A stretch of DNA of 64,000 bases from the NCBI GenBank assembly GCA_001662425.1, contig BDDC01000220.1:1-64000 (forward strand), given 5' to 3'. A model generated the notes under the pieces. That model did not search any database. It had not been told where the DNA came from and saw nothing but the letters and a program-made list of their open reading frames with translations. Shown piece by piece: positions 45,663 to 56,825 of this stretch (position 1 is its first letter; each line of letters starts with the position of its first letter). Source of the DNA: Chlamydomonas sphaeroides. Its lineage: Eukaryota; Chlorophyta; Chlorophyceae; Chlamydomonadales; Chlamydomonadaceae. The position numbers and the translations under genes were made by a program.

Positions 45663-45796
45663 TCGTATGCATCGTGCCAAGGCTGGGCACGGGGGCGCTC
45701 ACCACCAGGAGGCCTCCTGCTCACAACGGGGGCATGCCCGGGCAGCCCAGGGAGCAGTTCCGTCCTCTCTGGGCGCCCGTCTCTGGGCGGACGCTT
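45663..45796 (+). repeat. Diverged duplicate, right copy
   Basis: Partner of 45079-45187, 584 bp downstream and in direct orientation. Confidence 0.7.
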
Positions 45797-46887
45797 CGTG
45801 CTGGGCCCTGATGGAGCCCACCAGACACCGCCACCCCCGGCCTCCCATCGGTAACGGACCGCCGCAGCGCCGGGCGTTCGCTCGGAGCAGTCATCAAACT
45901 TACAAGGAGCACAGGCCAGGCGCGGGGCCGAGCCTCGCCGCCTGCAGGAGCCGCCCGCCCTCCCGTCCCGAGCAAGCCCGCGCGTGCGCCCTCTGATGCA
46001 GGTCCTACCGCAGTCCACACACATGTCCCCATCTCTGAACACACGACGTATGACAGCCAGCCTGCGGCGACACACGCCTGCGTGCCACGCAGAAGCGAGC
46101 CCATGGCCACCATCGAACGCGTCAGCGTGCGCCGCGGAAGCGCGAGTCAGCGGATTACCTGGCCCCGCCGGTCATCCCAGCCAGCGGCCGGAGCCCATCG
46201 CACGCGGCCGTGCGGCGGGAGGCCGTACACGCGGCCGCCTCGCGAGCCCGGCCGGAAGATATAGCGTCAGCTGGCTCATGTAGATGTTGCCGACGACCAC
46301 AAAACACAACGGACGGTGTTACTTTTCAGCTTCAAAGGGGATCCCGTAAAAACCACAAAGGACAACGGCGCAGACACGACGATGCCAAACAACGGGCCCA
46401 CAGAATGGGGGCCGCAACACAGAAAGGCGTCCTGCACGCATTACTTCTCCGCCCCAACGGGCCCCGCAACCCACGTGGCGCTGAATACACACTCTGGAGC
46501 GCGATACATACCCTGCAGCTCTGGACCGCTCGCGCCTTGAGCCGCTCACCCTGCACACGCCTGTCGGCCTGCCGCCACACAGCCGACAACACACAGCCCC
46601 AGCACCACATCTGCACCCAGCCCCTCGCATGTGCACAGCGCACGACCCCCTCGGCACGGCCCAAGCTCCACGCCACAGCTTTGCGCTCAACCCACAGGCC
46701 ACCCGCCTGCGCTCCTAAGCGCGTCCCGTACAGACGGACCCTTCCACAGCACGCCGGCACGCCCCTCCCACGCCCCTCGCCCTCATTCACACGTAAGCCG
46801 CTCCCTCGACCCCGCCCTCGCATAGACCTCGGGGCTCGCCCCAGTCCCAGCCCCCCAGAGTTGATGCTCCAGGCCCCTCATGCAAAT

Positions 46888-46906
46888 CACACACACACAC
46901 ACACAC
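46888..46906. repeat. CA dinucleotide run
   Basis: About nine CA units. Confidence 0.85.
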
Positions 46907-47613
46907 GAATGCTGCAAGCCACGCCATGTTCGATCCAAGCCAACAAGCCACGCAGCAGCCAGGTTGGCCACAGCCCATCTGCCGCGCGTGCGTCTCTCCG
47001 TGCACGCGACCGGCCCAGGCAGAAGCACGCCGTTGCCTGTCTTAGGACCATGCCGCCACCCCCAAACCGCCAGCTCGCGACCGATGCTGCGGCAACAAGT
47101 CAAGGAGCCGCGCCGCGCGAGGCCTGGTAGCCCACATGGGCGCCAACGCTTACGCAACATTTAATTCGCGGAGCCGTACTCAGCGAGCCTTTGGGCCCTC
47201 TCCGACTGGGCGCCGGGCCGGGCCGAGCCGAGCCCACCCTTAGCTGCCCGGCGCGCGTCATGTGCCTGGGTGCGAGCCCGGCGCCGGGCCCAGCGCAGGG
47301 TCCGCAGGGAGCCGTCCTTATGGTTTGCGCAGGGTGCCGTGACCGACGGGTGCTTATGACTGGGGGTGGCAGCGTCGTTAGGATTGTTGTTTCTCGCAGC
47401 CGGGCGGCCGCCGCCGCTCTACATTGCGGCGGCCCGCCGGCTGTTGTGCGGCCGCGCAGCCGCTCCCAAGGGGTGTGCGCCCGCGGCCGCAGCTGGGTGT
47501 TCTCTCGTGCGTTGTAGGGCCACAGAAGTTACGCCCTGCCTCTCTTTTGCCTCCTGTGCGCACGCCGCGCCGGAGCGCGTGCGTCCGGCCAGCGGTCTGC
47601 CTCAGGGCCTGCC

Positions 47614-50260
47614 TCAGTTGGCGCCGGCGATCTGCGCCGCAGCGATCTGCAGGCCGGGCTGCGGGTGGCCGCCCGGCGCGGCGGCGAAGTGTGGCCCGTG
47701 GTGTGGCATCGCGGCCATCATCGAGTGACCCCCTGCAGCAGGCAGGGGCGAGGCACAGCGCACAGCCAAGGGCCAGCCGCTCGCGTCAGCGGCATGGCGA
47801 CCTGCCCAGACACCGCGCAGCATTCTCCTCGGCCCCGGCAGCAGCAGTACCCCGCGGGCCCAAGCGCCCCGCTCGGAGGCATCCGTGAGCAGCAGGGCCC
47901 GCACCCCACACCGACAAGCCCTCTCACTCCTTGCTCACCTTGCGGCATCATCGTCCACATCTGGCCGCCGCCGCCCATGACGCCGGCCGAGGGGCCGCAG
48001 CCGACCGGCAGCGCCGTCATGCCCGGCGGCGCCACGGCCATTCCCGCCATGCCCGGCATGCCGCCCATGGCCGTCGTCATGTAGTAGCCGCCGCCCGGCG
48101 CCGCCAGCACCGCGCCGCCGCCGTGCGGCGCAAAGCCGGTCATGTGGGTCGAGTGCTGCACGTGCGCGTGGTGGTGCTGCTGCGTCGGCGCTTGCATCAT
48201 CGCGTACTGCGGGCCGGGGGCCCCGGGCACGGCGGCCATGTGGGTCACCTGCCCCGGGTGGTGGTGTGGGTGGTGGTGGGCGGCGTGGGGGTGGTGGCCC
48301 GGCGGCGCCGCCAGCGTGTACACCACGTACTGCGGCTGCGGCTGCGGCTGCTGCTGCGGCGCCGCCGCCATCGCGTGCGCGTGTGGGTGCGCCGACGCGG
48401 CGTGGAGCGACGGCGCCGCCGGCATGGCCTGCAGGAAAGTCGTCTGCGCTGCCGCCGGAGCAGCCACCGCCGCCGGCGCCGCCACGGCAAAGCTCACAGG
48501 CTGGGGCGCGGTAGCGCTGCCAGGCGCCGCCGCCGTGGCGGCGGTGGCGTACTGCATGCTTGGGACGACAGCATGCGACGGCGCCAGCAAGCCAACGGGC
48601 ATCGGCGGCGCCATGGGCTGCTGCGGCGACGGAGCCTGCTGCTGCTGCTGCGGATGAGGATGCTGCTGCGACACCACGGGAGACTGCTGCGGCGAGTGCG
48701 TTGCGACCGCCTGCGCCAGCTGGGAGAAGGGCGAACCCCCGAAAGCGGCGCCTTGGCTTGCAGCACCGGCCTGCTGCTGCTGCTGTTGGGAGTGCTGCTG
48801 CTGCTGCTGCTGTTGCTGGAGCTGCTGCTGCTGGTGGGACTCGTGCTGCTGCGCGTGCTGAACCTGCATGTCCATGGGCGACGCCGCCTGCGCCGCCTCG
48901 TGCTGCGCGGCGGCCTGCTGCGCCGCCGCCAGCTGCTGCGCGGCGGCCCCCAGGTGCAGCGCCTGCAGCTCCGCTAGCGCCGCCAGGGACCCCGACGGCG
49001 CGCTGTCCATGCCGCCGGCGCCGGCGCCGCCGCCCGACGCCTGCGCGCCCGCCAGCAGGCTCGGCTGGCCATTGGCGGCGGCCTCAAAGCCCGATGCCGT
49101 CGCGCTCGACGTCGGCGTTGCGGCGTTGCTGTTGGGCATCATTGCTGCAGCTGCGGCGGCTGTCGCCATGTCCCGCGCCGACGCCTGACGCTTGTGCTGC
49201 TGCTGGTGCCGCGCCGCGAAGAGGCCGCCGAGGCCCATGCCGCCGCCGCCGCCGCCACCACCGCCGCCGTTGTTGTCGTCAGCGGTGGCGCCCGGTGTTG
49301 GCTGCTGGGGCGATGCTGCGTCCATGGATACGCCCGACGGCCCAGACTGCTGCTGCTGCTGCTGATTGAGAAAGGCAGCTGGCACAGGGGCCATGGGGGC
49401 TGAGCCGCCGGCCGAGGGCTGGCTGCTGGGCGGTGTCGAGGGGTCCTGAGGCCGGGATGCCCGGCTGCGGGACGCCTGGTACTTGCGGACGGGCGCGCAG
49501 ACCTGGCAGTTAACGTCCTGTGTGTAGGCGGCCGTGGGTCGGGGTTCAGGATCGGATGGGTGGAGGGCGCGTGCGGGGAGTGCACGTGGGGGAGGCCGTC
49601 TGCATGTGGCCGCAGGAGAGTGCAGCGGCGCGGCGGCGCTGGTGATGGCCGCATGCGGCCTGGCGTGCAGGACGGTGGTGCGGCCGCTGCGACGGCACTT
49701 ACAACGCAGCCAGCATGGTGGCGCAGGATGTTCTTGATCAGGTCACAGCGCGGGTAGCTACAGTCGTCCCGATTGCAGCTCCGCACGTGGGCGAAGGCCG
49801 ACTTGCCGTAGGAGCAGGTCTGAGGCGGCGTCGGGAGGACTGAGTAAGCGTGCTCTCGTGTGCCGCCAGCACCCGGCAAACCCTGGCCTGAATTTGCGCG
49901 CAATAATCTTTGCGCGCCTTGCTTGCGACGTGGCGTGAGAGCCTGGCAATGAGCGAGGGGTTGGGCTCCCGCTGGCGCGCAACATTCGCACCTTGCCGTG
50001 CTCGCAAGTGTCCTCTTCATTTCCGCACGCATTGCAGTGGTAATGGAAGAGGAGCCACCGGTGGCACTGCGGCGGCCATGACAGCAGCGTTCAGAGTCGC
50101 GCTTTTGCGTGTGAGCGCGCGATACGCACCACTGTCTCCGAGCCCCTCCCTGACTGCAATAATGACACGAGCAGGTGCACGCGCTCACTCCACTCCGGGC
50201 GCAGCACGGCGCGCTTACAGTCTCAAGAAAGGCGGGGTCCGAGTTGTTTGGGTCCGTCAT
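47614..50260 (-). CDS. TAZ-type zinc-finger protein with Gln/His-rich tail
   Basis: Five exons: 50260-50219, 50066-49992, 49819-49703, 49517-47939 and 47732-47614. They total 1932 nt (643 residues), with phases consistent. After a 14-residue leader, exons 2-4 encode a TAZ zinc finger: CHRWLLFHYHCNACGNEEDT, CEHGKTCSYGKSAFAHVRSC, NRDDCSYPRCDLIKNILRHH, AGCVDVNCQVCAPVRKYQAS. The ordered His/Cys ligands and the LxxHxxxC helices match TAZ domains of CBP/p300-type coactivators, which bind transactivation domains. No acetyltransferase, bromodomain or BTB region is present, so this is a stand-alone TAZ adaptor. The remaining 500 residues are rich in Gln, Ala and His with poly-Gln runs and a Met/Gly-rich end, like an activation domain (inference). 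A nuclear location is likely. What it binds is unknown. Confidence 0.85.
48761..48855 (-). repeat. CAG-type poly-glutamine tract
   Basis: CTG-rich DNA on the plus strand encodes interrupted poly-Gln (LQQQQQQQQHSQQQQQQ) in the TAZ protein. Confidence 0.85.
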
Positions 50261-51651
50261 GACCGCGTGGGCAGTTACGGCCCCGGCCGAGCGGACCGGC
50301 TGCTGTCACGTAAGCAACGATGCCGCGTGACCGCAGGGGCACGCGAACAGCCTCGCAGCGGCCGGGCCTAGGCAGCGCCCCGACAGCCGTCCAGGTCGCT
50401 CCTAATCGTGTTCAAAGATGAGCTTGAGCAAAAGGGATGGACATGAGCCTCAATAGCCGCGAGGGCACTGGGCAAGGACGCTGCACCGCCCAGGAGAGAA
50501 GCCTACAACGAAGTGCGAAGTCTAGATACGCTGCACAGCTTTCGACGTCTTGTATGGACAAATGTCAAGTGATGCATACGCTGTGTCGGTGATTATCCAC
50601 TGGAAGCGACATAGACCGAAGAGCGAGCCCCGCCGTACAGCAGGCCCCCTTCTTGCCTACACCCGATGGCAGCGCCCTTGTCCCTCATCATGTGGTTTAC
50701 CTTCTAGCATATGTATAGCCAAGGGGGCCGCGCGTTGTCGTCGGGCACACGGCACAAAAGCTTTGCATCATCAGCGGCGCAGAATGGCGTTTTGCTCACA
50801 AATTATTAACGGGACACCTGATTCAGATCGTGGGGCGTTTGAAACCGATGGCTGTAACGCGGAACGATGCGCTATCGCGGTTCCTGGGACCGTGCTGTCC
50901 CTGCGACTCGCACCAACAACGCTGCGTAATAAGCTTGAATGAGACAAGCGATGGTTTCGTGCGAACCTGCACGTGTGGTGCCCCGGAAACCCCCGTGGTG
51001 TTCCCCTGTCGTCCTGCTCCCTGCCCGCCCGCCGCAGTTAGCCCCAGGTGTATGCGCGCATGTCCCAGTCACGGGAGGCAGGGCGCTCCGAAACCTGAAG
51101 CTTCCTGGCGCCGCCCCCCCCCCCAAGTCACCAGGGCCATCACAACGCAGGGCCTCCGGGACACGTTGGTTCGCTCGCACGTTGCACGCCCTGGGCCACT
51201 CGCCATCGCGCCACTGCGGTAGCGCGCCCGTCCTCCTGCCGTGGCCCAACGCCGCAGATGCGCCCGCCAAATTGGCGCAGAGCAGCAGACCACCTGCACG
51301 CCAGGCGGCATGTCAACCAAAGCCACATCCAGCCCATCTCGCAGCACGGCGTTGAAACGCGGCGCCCACTCTGCACGCACCTATCTCTCCTTAGTCCGAT
51401 CATCGCAAGTCCCTAGCCCCAAAGCAGGCACCTCCTGCAAGCCATCCACCTGGATGGACATGCTTGAGGACAGTCCTACCGCCCACAGTCCGGCCCCCAG
51501 CAGAAGCCGGGCCATCCAAGCCCTAACCAAGCGCTATCTCAGCGGCGACTAAGCGGCCTTACATCACCCCGACCGACATGCTGCTCCTGCGGCAGCCACC
51601 AAGCCCCTCCCACGCGCTGCCCCTGGCGCAGATACTCCGCCACACCTCCGC
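50261..51651. other. Intergenic: TAZ promoter and coiled-coil gene 3' UTR
   Basis: Both neighbours are on the minus strand. The stretch 50400-50960 is the least GC-rich part of this region, consistent with a promoter. A minus-strand frame near 51515-51270 starts MARLLLGAGLWAVGLSSSM and includes DVALVDMPPGVQVVC, but it is broken by a stop and is not called. Confidence 0.45.
51559..51563 (-). terminator. TGTAA polyadenylation signal, coiled-coil/His-rich gene
   Basis: The minus strand reads TGTAA 89 nt after the stop at 51652, a typical distance for volvocine genes. Confidence 0.55.
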
Positions 51652-54600
51652 TCAGTGGTGGTGCTGCTGCCCGTGCTGCGCCTGGTACGGCGCTCCCCCG
51701 TGGCCCTGGTACGGCGCTCCCCCGTGGCCCTGGTACGGCGCCCCCCCGTGGCCCTGGTAGGGCGCGCCGCCGCCGTGCTGCCCCTGGTAGGGCGCGCCGT
51801 GCACGTCATGGTGCCCCGCCTGGCCCTGCCGCTGGTGCAGGTGCTGCTCGTCCATGCCGCCCATGGCCGGCAGCGGCCCGTGGTGCTGCCCCTGCCCCAC
51901 GCCCTGGCCCACGCCGCCGTGCGGGTTGCCCATGTGGCCGCCGCCGTAAGGCCGCTGCGCGTGCGGGTCCACGTGCTGGCCGCCGCCCACGCCCGCGTGC
52001 TGCGCGTGCGGGTTGTACGGCTGCCCGCCATGTGGGTCGGCGTGGTGACCGCCCACCGGCGCGCCGCCGTGCTGCGCGTGCGGGTTGTTTTGCCCGCCGC
52101 CGTGGTGCTGCTGGTGCGGGTCGTGCGCTGCGCCGCCGCCGTTGTGCATGTCGTGGTAGTTGGCGCCGCCGTGGTGCGGGTCGGCGTGACCGCCGCCGTG
52201 GTGGGCGTCGTGGCGGTAGGGGTCGTGGTGCGGGTCCACGGCGCCGTGGTGGTGCGGGTCGCCGTGATGTGGGTCGCCGTGGTGGGCGCCGTAATGGTCG
52301 TCGTGGTGCGCGCCGCCGGCGTGCGGGTCGTCGTCCGCGTTCCAGTCCCCGTGGCCGTCCTTGACCCAGTAGTTGTCCTGTGGACCGCACACCGCACACG
52401 GGCGGGCCGTCAGGCGCACGCCAGCACGCGGCGCTCTACCGCTACCGCCTGCAAGCTCTCCGACAACCATTTCCCCCCTGCTCCCTGGCGCCGATCACCC
52501 CCAAACACATACACACACCTGTTCTACCTTACAGTGGAACACACGCGTCCCCCTCCCCCTCCCTCTTCCCCTCACCAGCGGGTCGTAGTGGTCGTAGTGA
52601 CCGTGGTAGTGGTCGTAGTTGCCCTCCGGCACGTGGCCGTCTCCGTGCCACTGGTCGCCCTCGATGCCGTGGTGCATGTCGTGGTCGGCGTGGTAGATGT
52701 CATGGTGGTGCACGCCGCCCACGGGGTCTGGCGCGGCGTGCTGCTGCTCCCCCTGATGCGCAGGTGCGTGCACGGGGAGCGGAGGGGACAGGGCAGGGCG
52801 CGATGGAACACATGGTTGCGAGGGTGGCCGAGTGGGGTGGGGTGGGGCGTTACGCAGAGCTCTGCTGCTACTCCGCCTGATGCTGGGGACGTGGCGCAGG
52901 ACGCAAGGGCAGTGGGGCGGGATAGGTGGGGCGGCGGTCGGGCGGGACCGGGGCCTGGGCCGATAAGGGAGGACGAGCGCGCATGATATGCAGCCGTGGG
53001 GACTCGACCGAGTCCGCGAGCCGCTGCACCGCGTCACTCGGCCCCCTACAGCTCCGTGCGGTAATAGCTCCGGACTTCCAACACCGCGCCGTTACCACAT
53101 CGCTCGCCAGTGGCCGCACCTGCTGCTGCCCCGGATCCAGGCCGACCTTGCCGCCCGTCATCTGCACAATCGAGTCCCGGATCTTGGGCTCCGGCAGCGG
53201 CAGGTCCGGGCTGGCAGCGCCCTGGGCCGGCACCGGCGTCGGCGAGGGCGCCGGCGCCAGCGGCTCGTAGTGGTGCGCCTGAGGGGAGCACGGGGCGCAG
53301 AGGACGGGGCAGCGGGGAGGGGCGAGTGAGTAAACATGGCAGGCAGGGATGGCCGAGGGCCAACGCCGTACAGGGCGGCAGCAACGGGACCCCTTCAGCG
53401 CAGGCCCTGCACCAGCGAGCGACCCTCGCCAGCCCTGACAGCCGCTGTCGCTGCCCCCTCTGCCCTGAGCTCGCTGCCAGCCTGCCCGCAGGCCCTGCCG
53501 CCTGCCCACAGCCCCTGCCACTTAACCCCACCCGGTCCTGCAGAAAGGCGGGCATCGCCCCGCCCCGAGTCCCCGTCCCCTGCCCACACACCTGCACACC
53601 CCAGGTTTCCCTCCCAAGGCTCCCACCACTCCCAGCCCACCTGGTGCTGGGGCACCTCCACGCCAATGTGCTGGAAGTCCGTCTCCGGCCGGACCTTTGG
53701 CTCGGCCTCCGGCAACGGCTTGTCATCCGTGGTCTGCGGCGAAGCAACCCGTGGTGCCATGTCAGCGCACACAAGCGCCAAGCGGCGGCAGCCTCCGTCC
53801 TGGCCCCGCGCGCCCGTGCTCGACTTGCAACCCATTCACACCCTCGCCTGCTGCCCCTGCTGTTGCTCCCCCTAGGCCTCTACCATTCCCCGCTACGCGT
53901 CCTGGTAAGCCGGGGGCAGCCCAGCCTGCTCGCGTATGTGACGCGCGCGCCCCTTCCTCCACCTAGCCCTGCGCCTGTGCTGCCTTCGCTCACCGCGGCC
54001 AGCGTCAGGTTCTTCAGCTTGGCGACCTCGTCCGTGCACCTGAGGCCCGGACACGGCGAACGGGGCGAGTGATGGAGCTCGCGACAGGCGCGCAGGTTGC
54101 GCGGGCCGCGGGGGTGCTCCCCGCGCTCACCCACTCGCTGCCCTGGCCCATCCCGCTGTCTCATTGAACCCCACGAGCCCTCTCCGCCACCCCACTCACT
54201 TCTTGTACTGCTCGTGGAGGTCCTTCTCGTACTGCACCCATGTCTGCGCCAGCTTGTGCCAGTCGTCCTCGCGGGCCGCGTGCATCTCCTCCATGTGCTT
54301 CGCCTTCTTCTCGAGCGCGTCAATCACGCCGTCCGAGCGCAGCACCCTGCCAGGGCCGAGGCGGAGGGGTGGCGGCATGGTGTCTGTTGCGGTCCCGCAA
54401 GAAGCAGCAGGTACCGGTATCTGACGGACCGCAGCACGCGCGTTGTGGCCGCGTGGCTGCGGGCCCGGCCACACGACAGTAGCGCCGGGCTACGGCTGCG
54501 TCCGGTTGCGTCCGACGGCTGCGCGCCAGCTTCCGAGTATCAGCTACTGCATCCGCCGCTTTGGCCCATTGCAGGCGCAGCCGCTCGGACGGCCGCTCGC

Positions 54601-56222
54601 GCCGCTGCTAGGTGACAGCGGCGCAGGGAGCCACCGCAGCCAAGAGCTGGGCCTGGAGCAGGCGCCTGATCGCGCGCCCTGGCCCTTGCGCTGGCCTCTC
54701 CTCTGCCGTGGGGTGGCCCCACAGTGACCGGCATTCTGACGCCGCTCCGCAGCTGCCGCGTGGTGACGCAGCAGCACAGCGGCGGATGCTGTGGGCCAGC
54801 CGGGGCGCGCAACGGCCTGCAGCGCATGCGCCGCTACCTGCGAGGCCCCGCAATGCGATAAGCTCCGGCCGCCGGCTGCATCCGGGCTGGCCCAGGGCTG
54901 TCCTCCGAGGCGGGGCTCCGCTCCTGGCCGGCATCTGGCGTCCGCCGTACCCGGCGCCAGCGTGACACGAGACTGCACCGACACTGCGCTGTAGCCAGAA
55001 GCACGCCAGCCGCGGGGCGCTTGGGCGCTTCTGGCCCCAGCGCCTCCGGCTGCACCCCGTGCGCCGCAGCCTTTGGCCTTTGGTGCTGTTACGCGCCGCC
55101 GGCACCGGTCCCAGCGCCGTCCGTCACTGCGCCAGACGATATACCGCTGGACCGCAGGCACCGTTTGCCTGCCCCACCCGCTGCCTTTTCCGTCCTCCTC
55201 CCCCGCTCACTCATTGCGCAGGTCCTCCACCATCTTGGCCAGGTTAGTTTCGCGGTCGCTGCGGTGCTGCTCCGCCGTGGTGCGCTGCCGTGGGGAGGAC
55301 CGGCAACAGCAACAGCAGCAGCGTGGGAAGGGCAGCCGCGGCAGGACGCGAGAGGGAGCTCGCCAGGGCTTGCCACAGAGCCCGCGTATTGCAGGCGTGC
55401 GGCAGCCCCGGCCCAGGCGCCGGCCTGCAAGGACGCTCTGGCCTTTGGCCTCCGTGGGCCCCGCCCTCCCACGCCACGAGCCATCCGGCCCCCGTCCGGC
55501 GCACCTCCTGCAGCTGATGCTGCAGCAGCTGCTCCTTGTGCGTGGCCTCGGCCTGGCTGCGCTGCAGCTGCGACGAGACCTCCGTCAGCCGCCGCTGCGT
55601 GTGGCCGTGCGTGGCTTCCAAGTGCTCGTACTCCGCGTTGCGAGTCGAGTAACGGTTCTGCGCGGCGGGGCGCGGAGAGGGTTTACGGTGAGAAGCAGGG
55701 CAGGGTGTAGCATGGCTTGCTACACAGCATATCGGTGTGATGGGCGGTGCGGTAGACAGCGCGGCGTTGGCACTGGGCGCCAGGGCGGCGGATGCAGCCG
55801 TGACCGGGACAAAGGATGGGCCACGGGGTCGGTGGCCAGGGTCTGCTCTGTGGATGGCCCATCACTCCTACCTGCATCGCGTGCAGCTCATGCCGTGTGG
55901 TTTCTAGCTCTCGCGTCAGGGTGGCCTTTGCCACGACCGCTGACGAGGCGCGCACCGAGCTGCGGCGGGCAGCCGGGAAGCGGGCGGGGATAGCCTGTTG
56001 GAAGCAGCAGCGGGCAAGGGGTAGCTACCCGCAGCGGCTTTGTGCATGCAGAAGCTACAGGGAGCAGGGAATGCTGGGGGACAGCAACCGCTTGGTGGAA
56101 GGCGGAGGGGGTTACCTGTAAATGCCCCAGCCGAACGCCGCAAGAGCTACGAGCACCAGAGCTCCAACTGTAGGATTGACCCCCTGTTTCCGCCGCCTGC
56201 GGAACAGGCGGACTTGTGTAAG
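51652..56222 (-). CDS. Membrane-anchored coiled-coil protein with His/Gly-rich tail; first exon not found
   Basis: Ten exons: 56222-56116, 55959-55872, 55657-55505, 55284-55211, 54346-54200, 54039-53994, 53733-53641, 53278-53120, 52752-52576 and 52377-51652. They encode 589 residues, all in phase. The frame upstream of 56222 meets a stop without an ATG, so a short first exon is missing. The order is: basic FRRRRKQGVNP, one transmembrane helix (TVGALVLVALAAFGWG), a long coiled coil (LTRELETTRHELHAMQ, RYSTRNAEYEHLEATHGHTQ, VIDALEKKAKHMEEMHAARE), a Pro/Glu linker, then a tail in which 52 of 241 residues are His, mixed with Gly, Asp and Pro. The layout, a short cytosolic end, one helix and a lumenal coiled coil, resembles Golgi type II proteins such as GOLIM4 (analogy only). 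The tail could bind metal ions. The tail ends in GHGGAPYQ repeats. Confidence 0.75.
51685..51780 (-). repeat. 24-bp repeat encoding GHGGAPYQ
   Basis: Four units begin at 51685, 51709, 51733 and 51757, the last slightly diverged, within the last exon of the His/Gly-rich protein. Confidence 0.85.
52517..52548 (+). repeat. Dispersed repeat, copy F
   Basis: CTGTTCTACCTTACAGTGGA then ACACACGCG matches copies A and G. It lies in the last intron of the coiled-coil gene. Confidence 0.55.
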
Positions 56223-56825
56223 CTGAGCGTGGCAACACGCTGTCCTCGGCGCCGTGCTGCAGCGAGCGACTGCAGATCAGCATCCCATGGCGACGTCGCC
56301 CTGAGTCGCACCCGTAGCCATATGTTGGGTTGTAGCCAGGCAACATGGTTTTCAACGGTAATGCTCTCGTGTGGGTGATCAAGGCTCCAGCAACATTGAG
56401 TCGCTACGTCGCTCGACTAGTGGGCTAGGCTATGGACTATAGCGGCGGTGTGTGGGTCCGCTGCGTGTGCGCGATAAGGGGCGCAGCACGTATGCTTTGG
56501 TGTCCTCGCGGCTCGCGCCGTGTCATTGCCCGCACAAAGCATCCGCACAGCCATCCTTATGCCCTTACCTGCGCGCTAACTCCGCACAGCTCACAAGCAA
56601 TTTCAGGCTTGCAGACGTTCCAAAGTCGTAAGCAACGCGTCCTGAATCCTTTCTCACGATTTCTCACGATTCTTGTGCCCAAGTCGACTAGCCCACCACC
56701 GTCCACTAAAAAGCAGAAGGGCAGCCTTAAAACCTCCCTCCACGCGTGGAGCCCTAGCCCCCTTCGCGGACTCGTTCGCCAGCATCCCGCAGCCCCCACT
56801 GCACTCCACCTGCACGCCACGTGGC
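56223..56825. promoter_or_regulatory. Bidirectional region, coiled-coil gene/penta-EF-hand gene
   Basis: These 603 bp lie between divergent genes. They should contain the missing first exon of the coiled-coil gene and both promoters. No exon could be placed with confidence. Confidence 0.45.

Larger units (their letters stand above)
44464..47613. other. Convergent intergenic region, repeat-bearing
   Basis: This 3.15 kb lies between the 3' ends of the F-box gene (+) and the TAZ gene (-). It contains an 11-bp triplet (44974-45007), a diverged pair of about 110-130 bp (45079-45187 and 45663-45796) and a CA run near 46888-46906. A 306-codon open frame at 46210-47130 is Pro/His/Arg-rich without motifs and is not called a gene. 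Confidence 0.5.

Noticed and set aside
46210..47130. 306-codon plus-strand open frame in the F-box/TAZ intergenic region
   Set aside because: Composition is Pro/His/Arg/Thr-rich with no motif, and the frame crosses a CA run. Long chance frames are common in DNA this GC-rich.
51069..51515. Minus-strand frame with signal-like start (MARLLLGAGLWAVGLSSSM) and DVALVDMPPGVQVVC, recalling Mrp/NBP35 ATPases
   Set aside because: A stop lies between the two parts, no P-loop is seen, and it starts within 50 bp of the neighbouring gene's polyadenylation signal.
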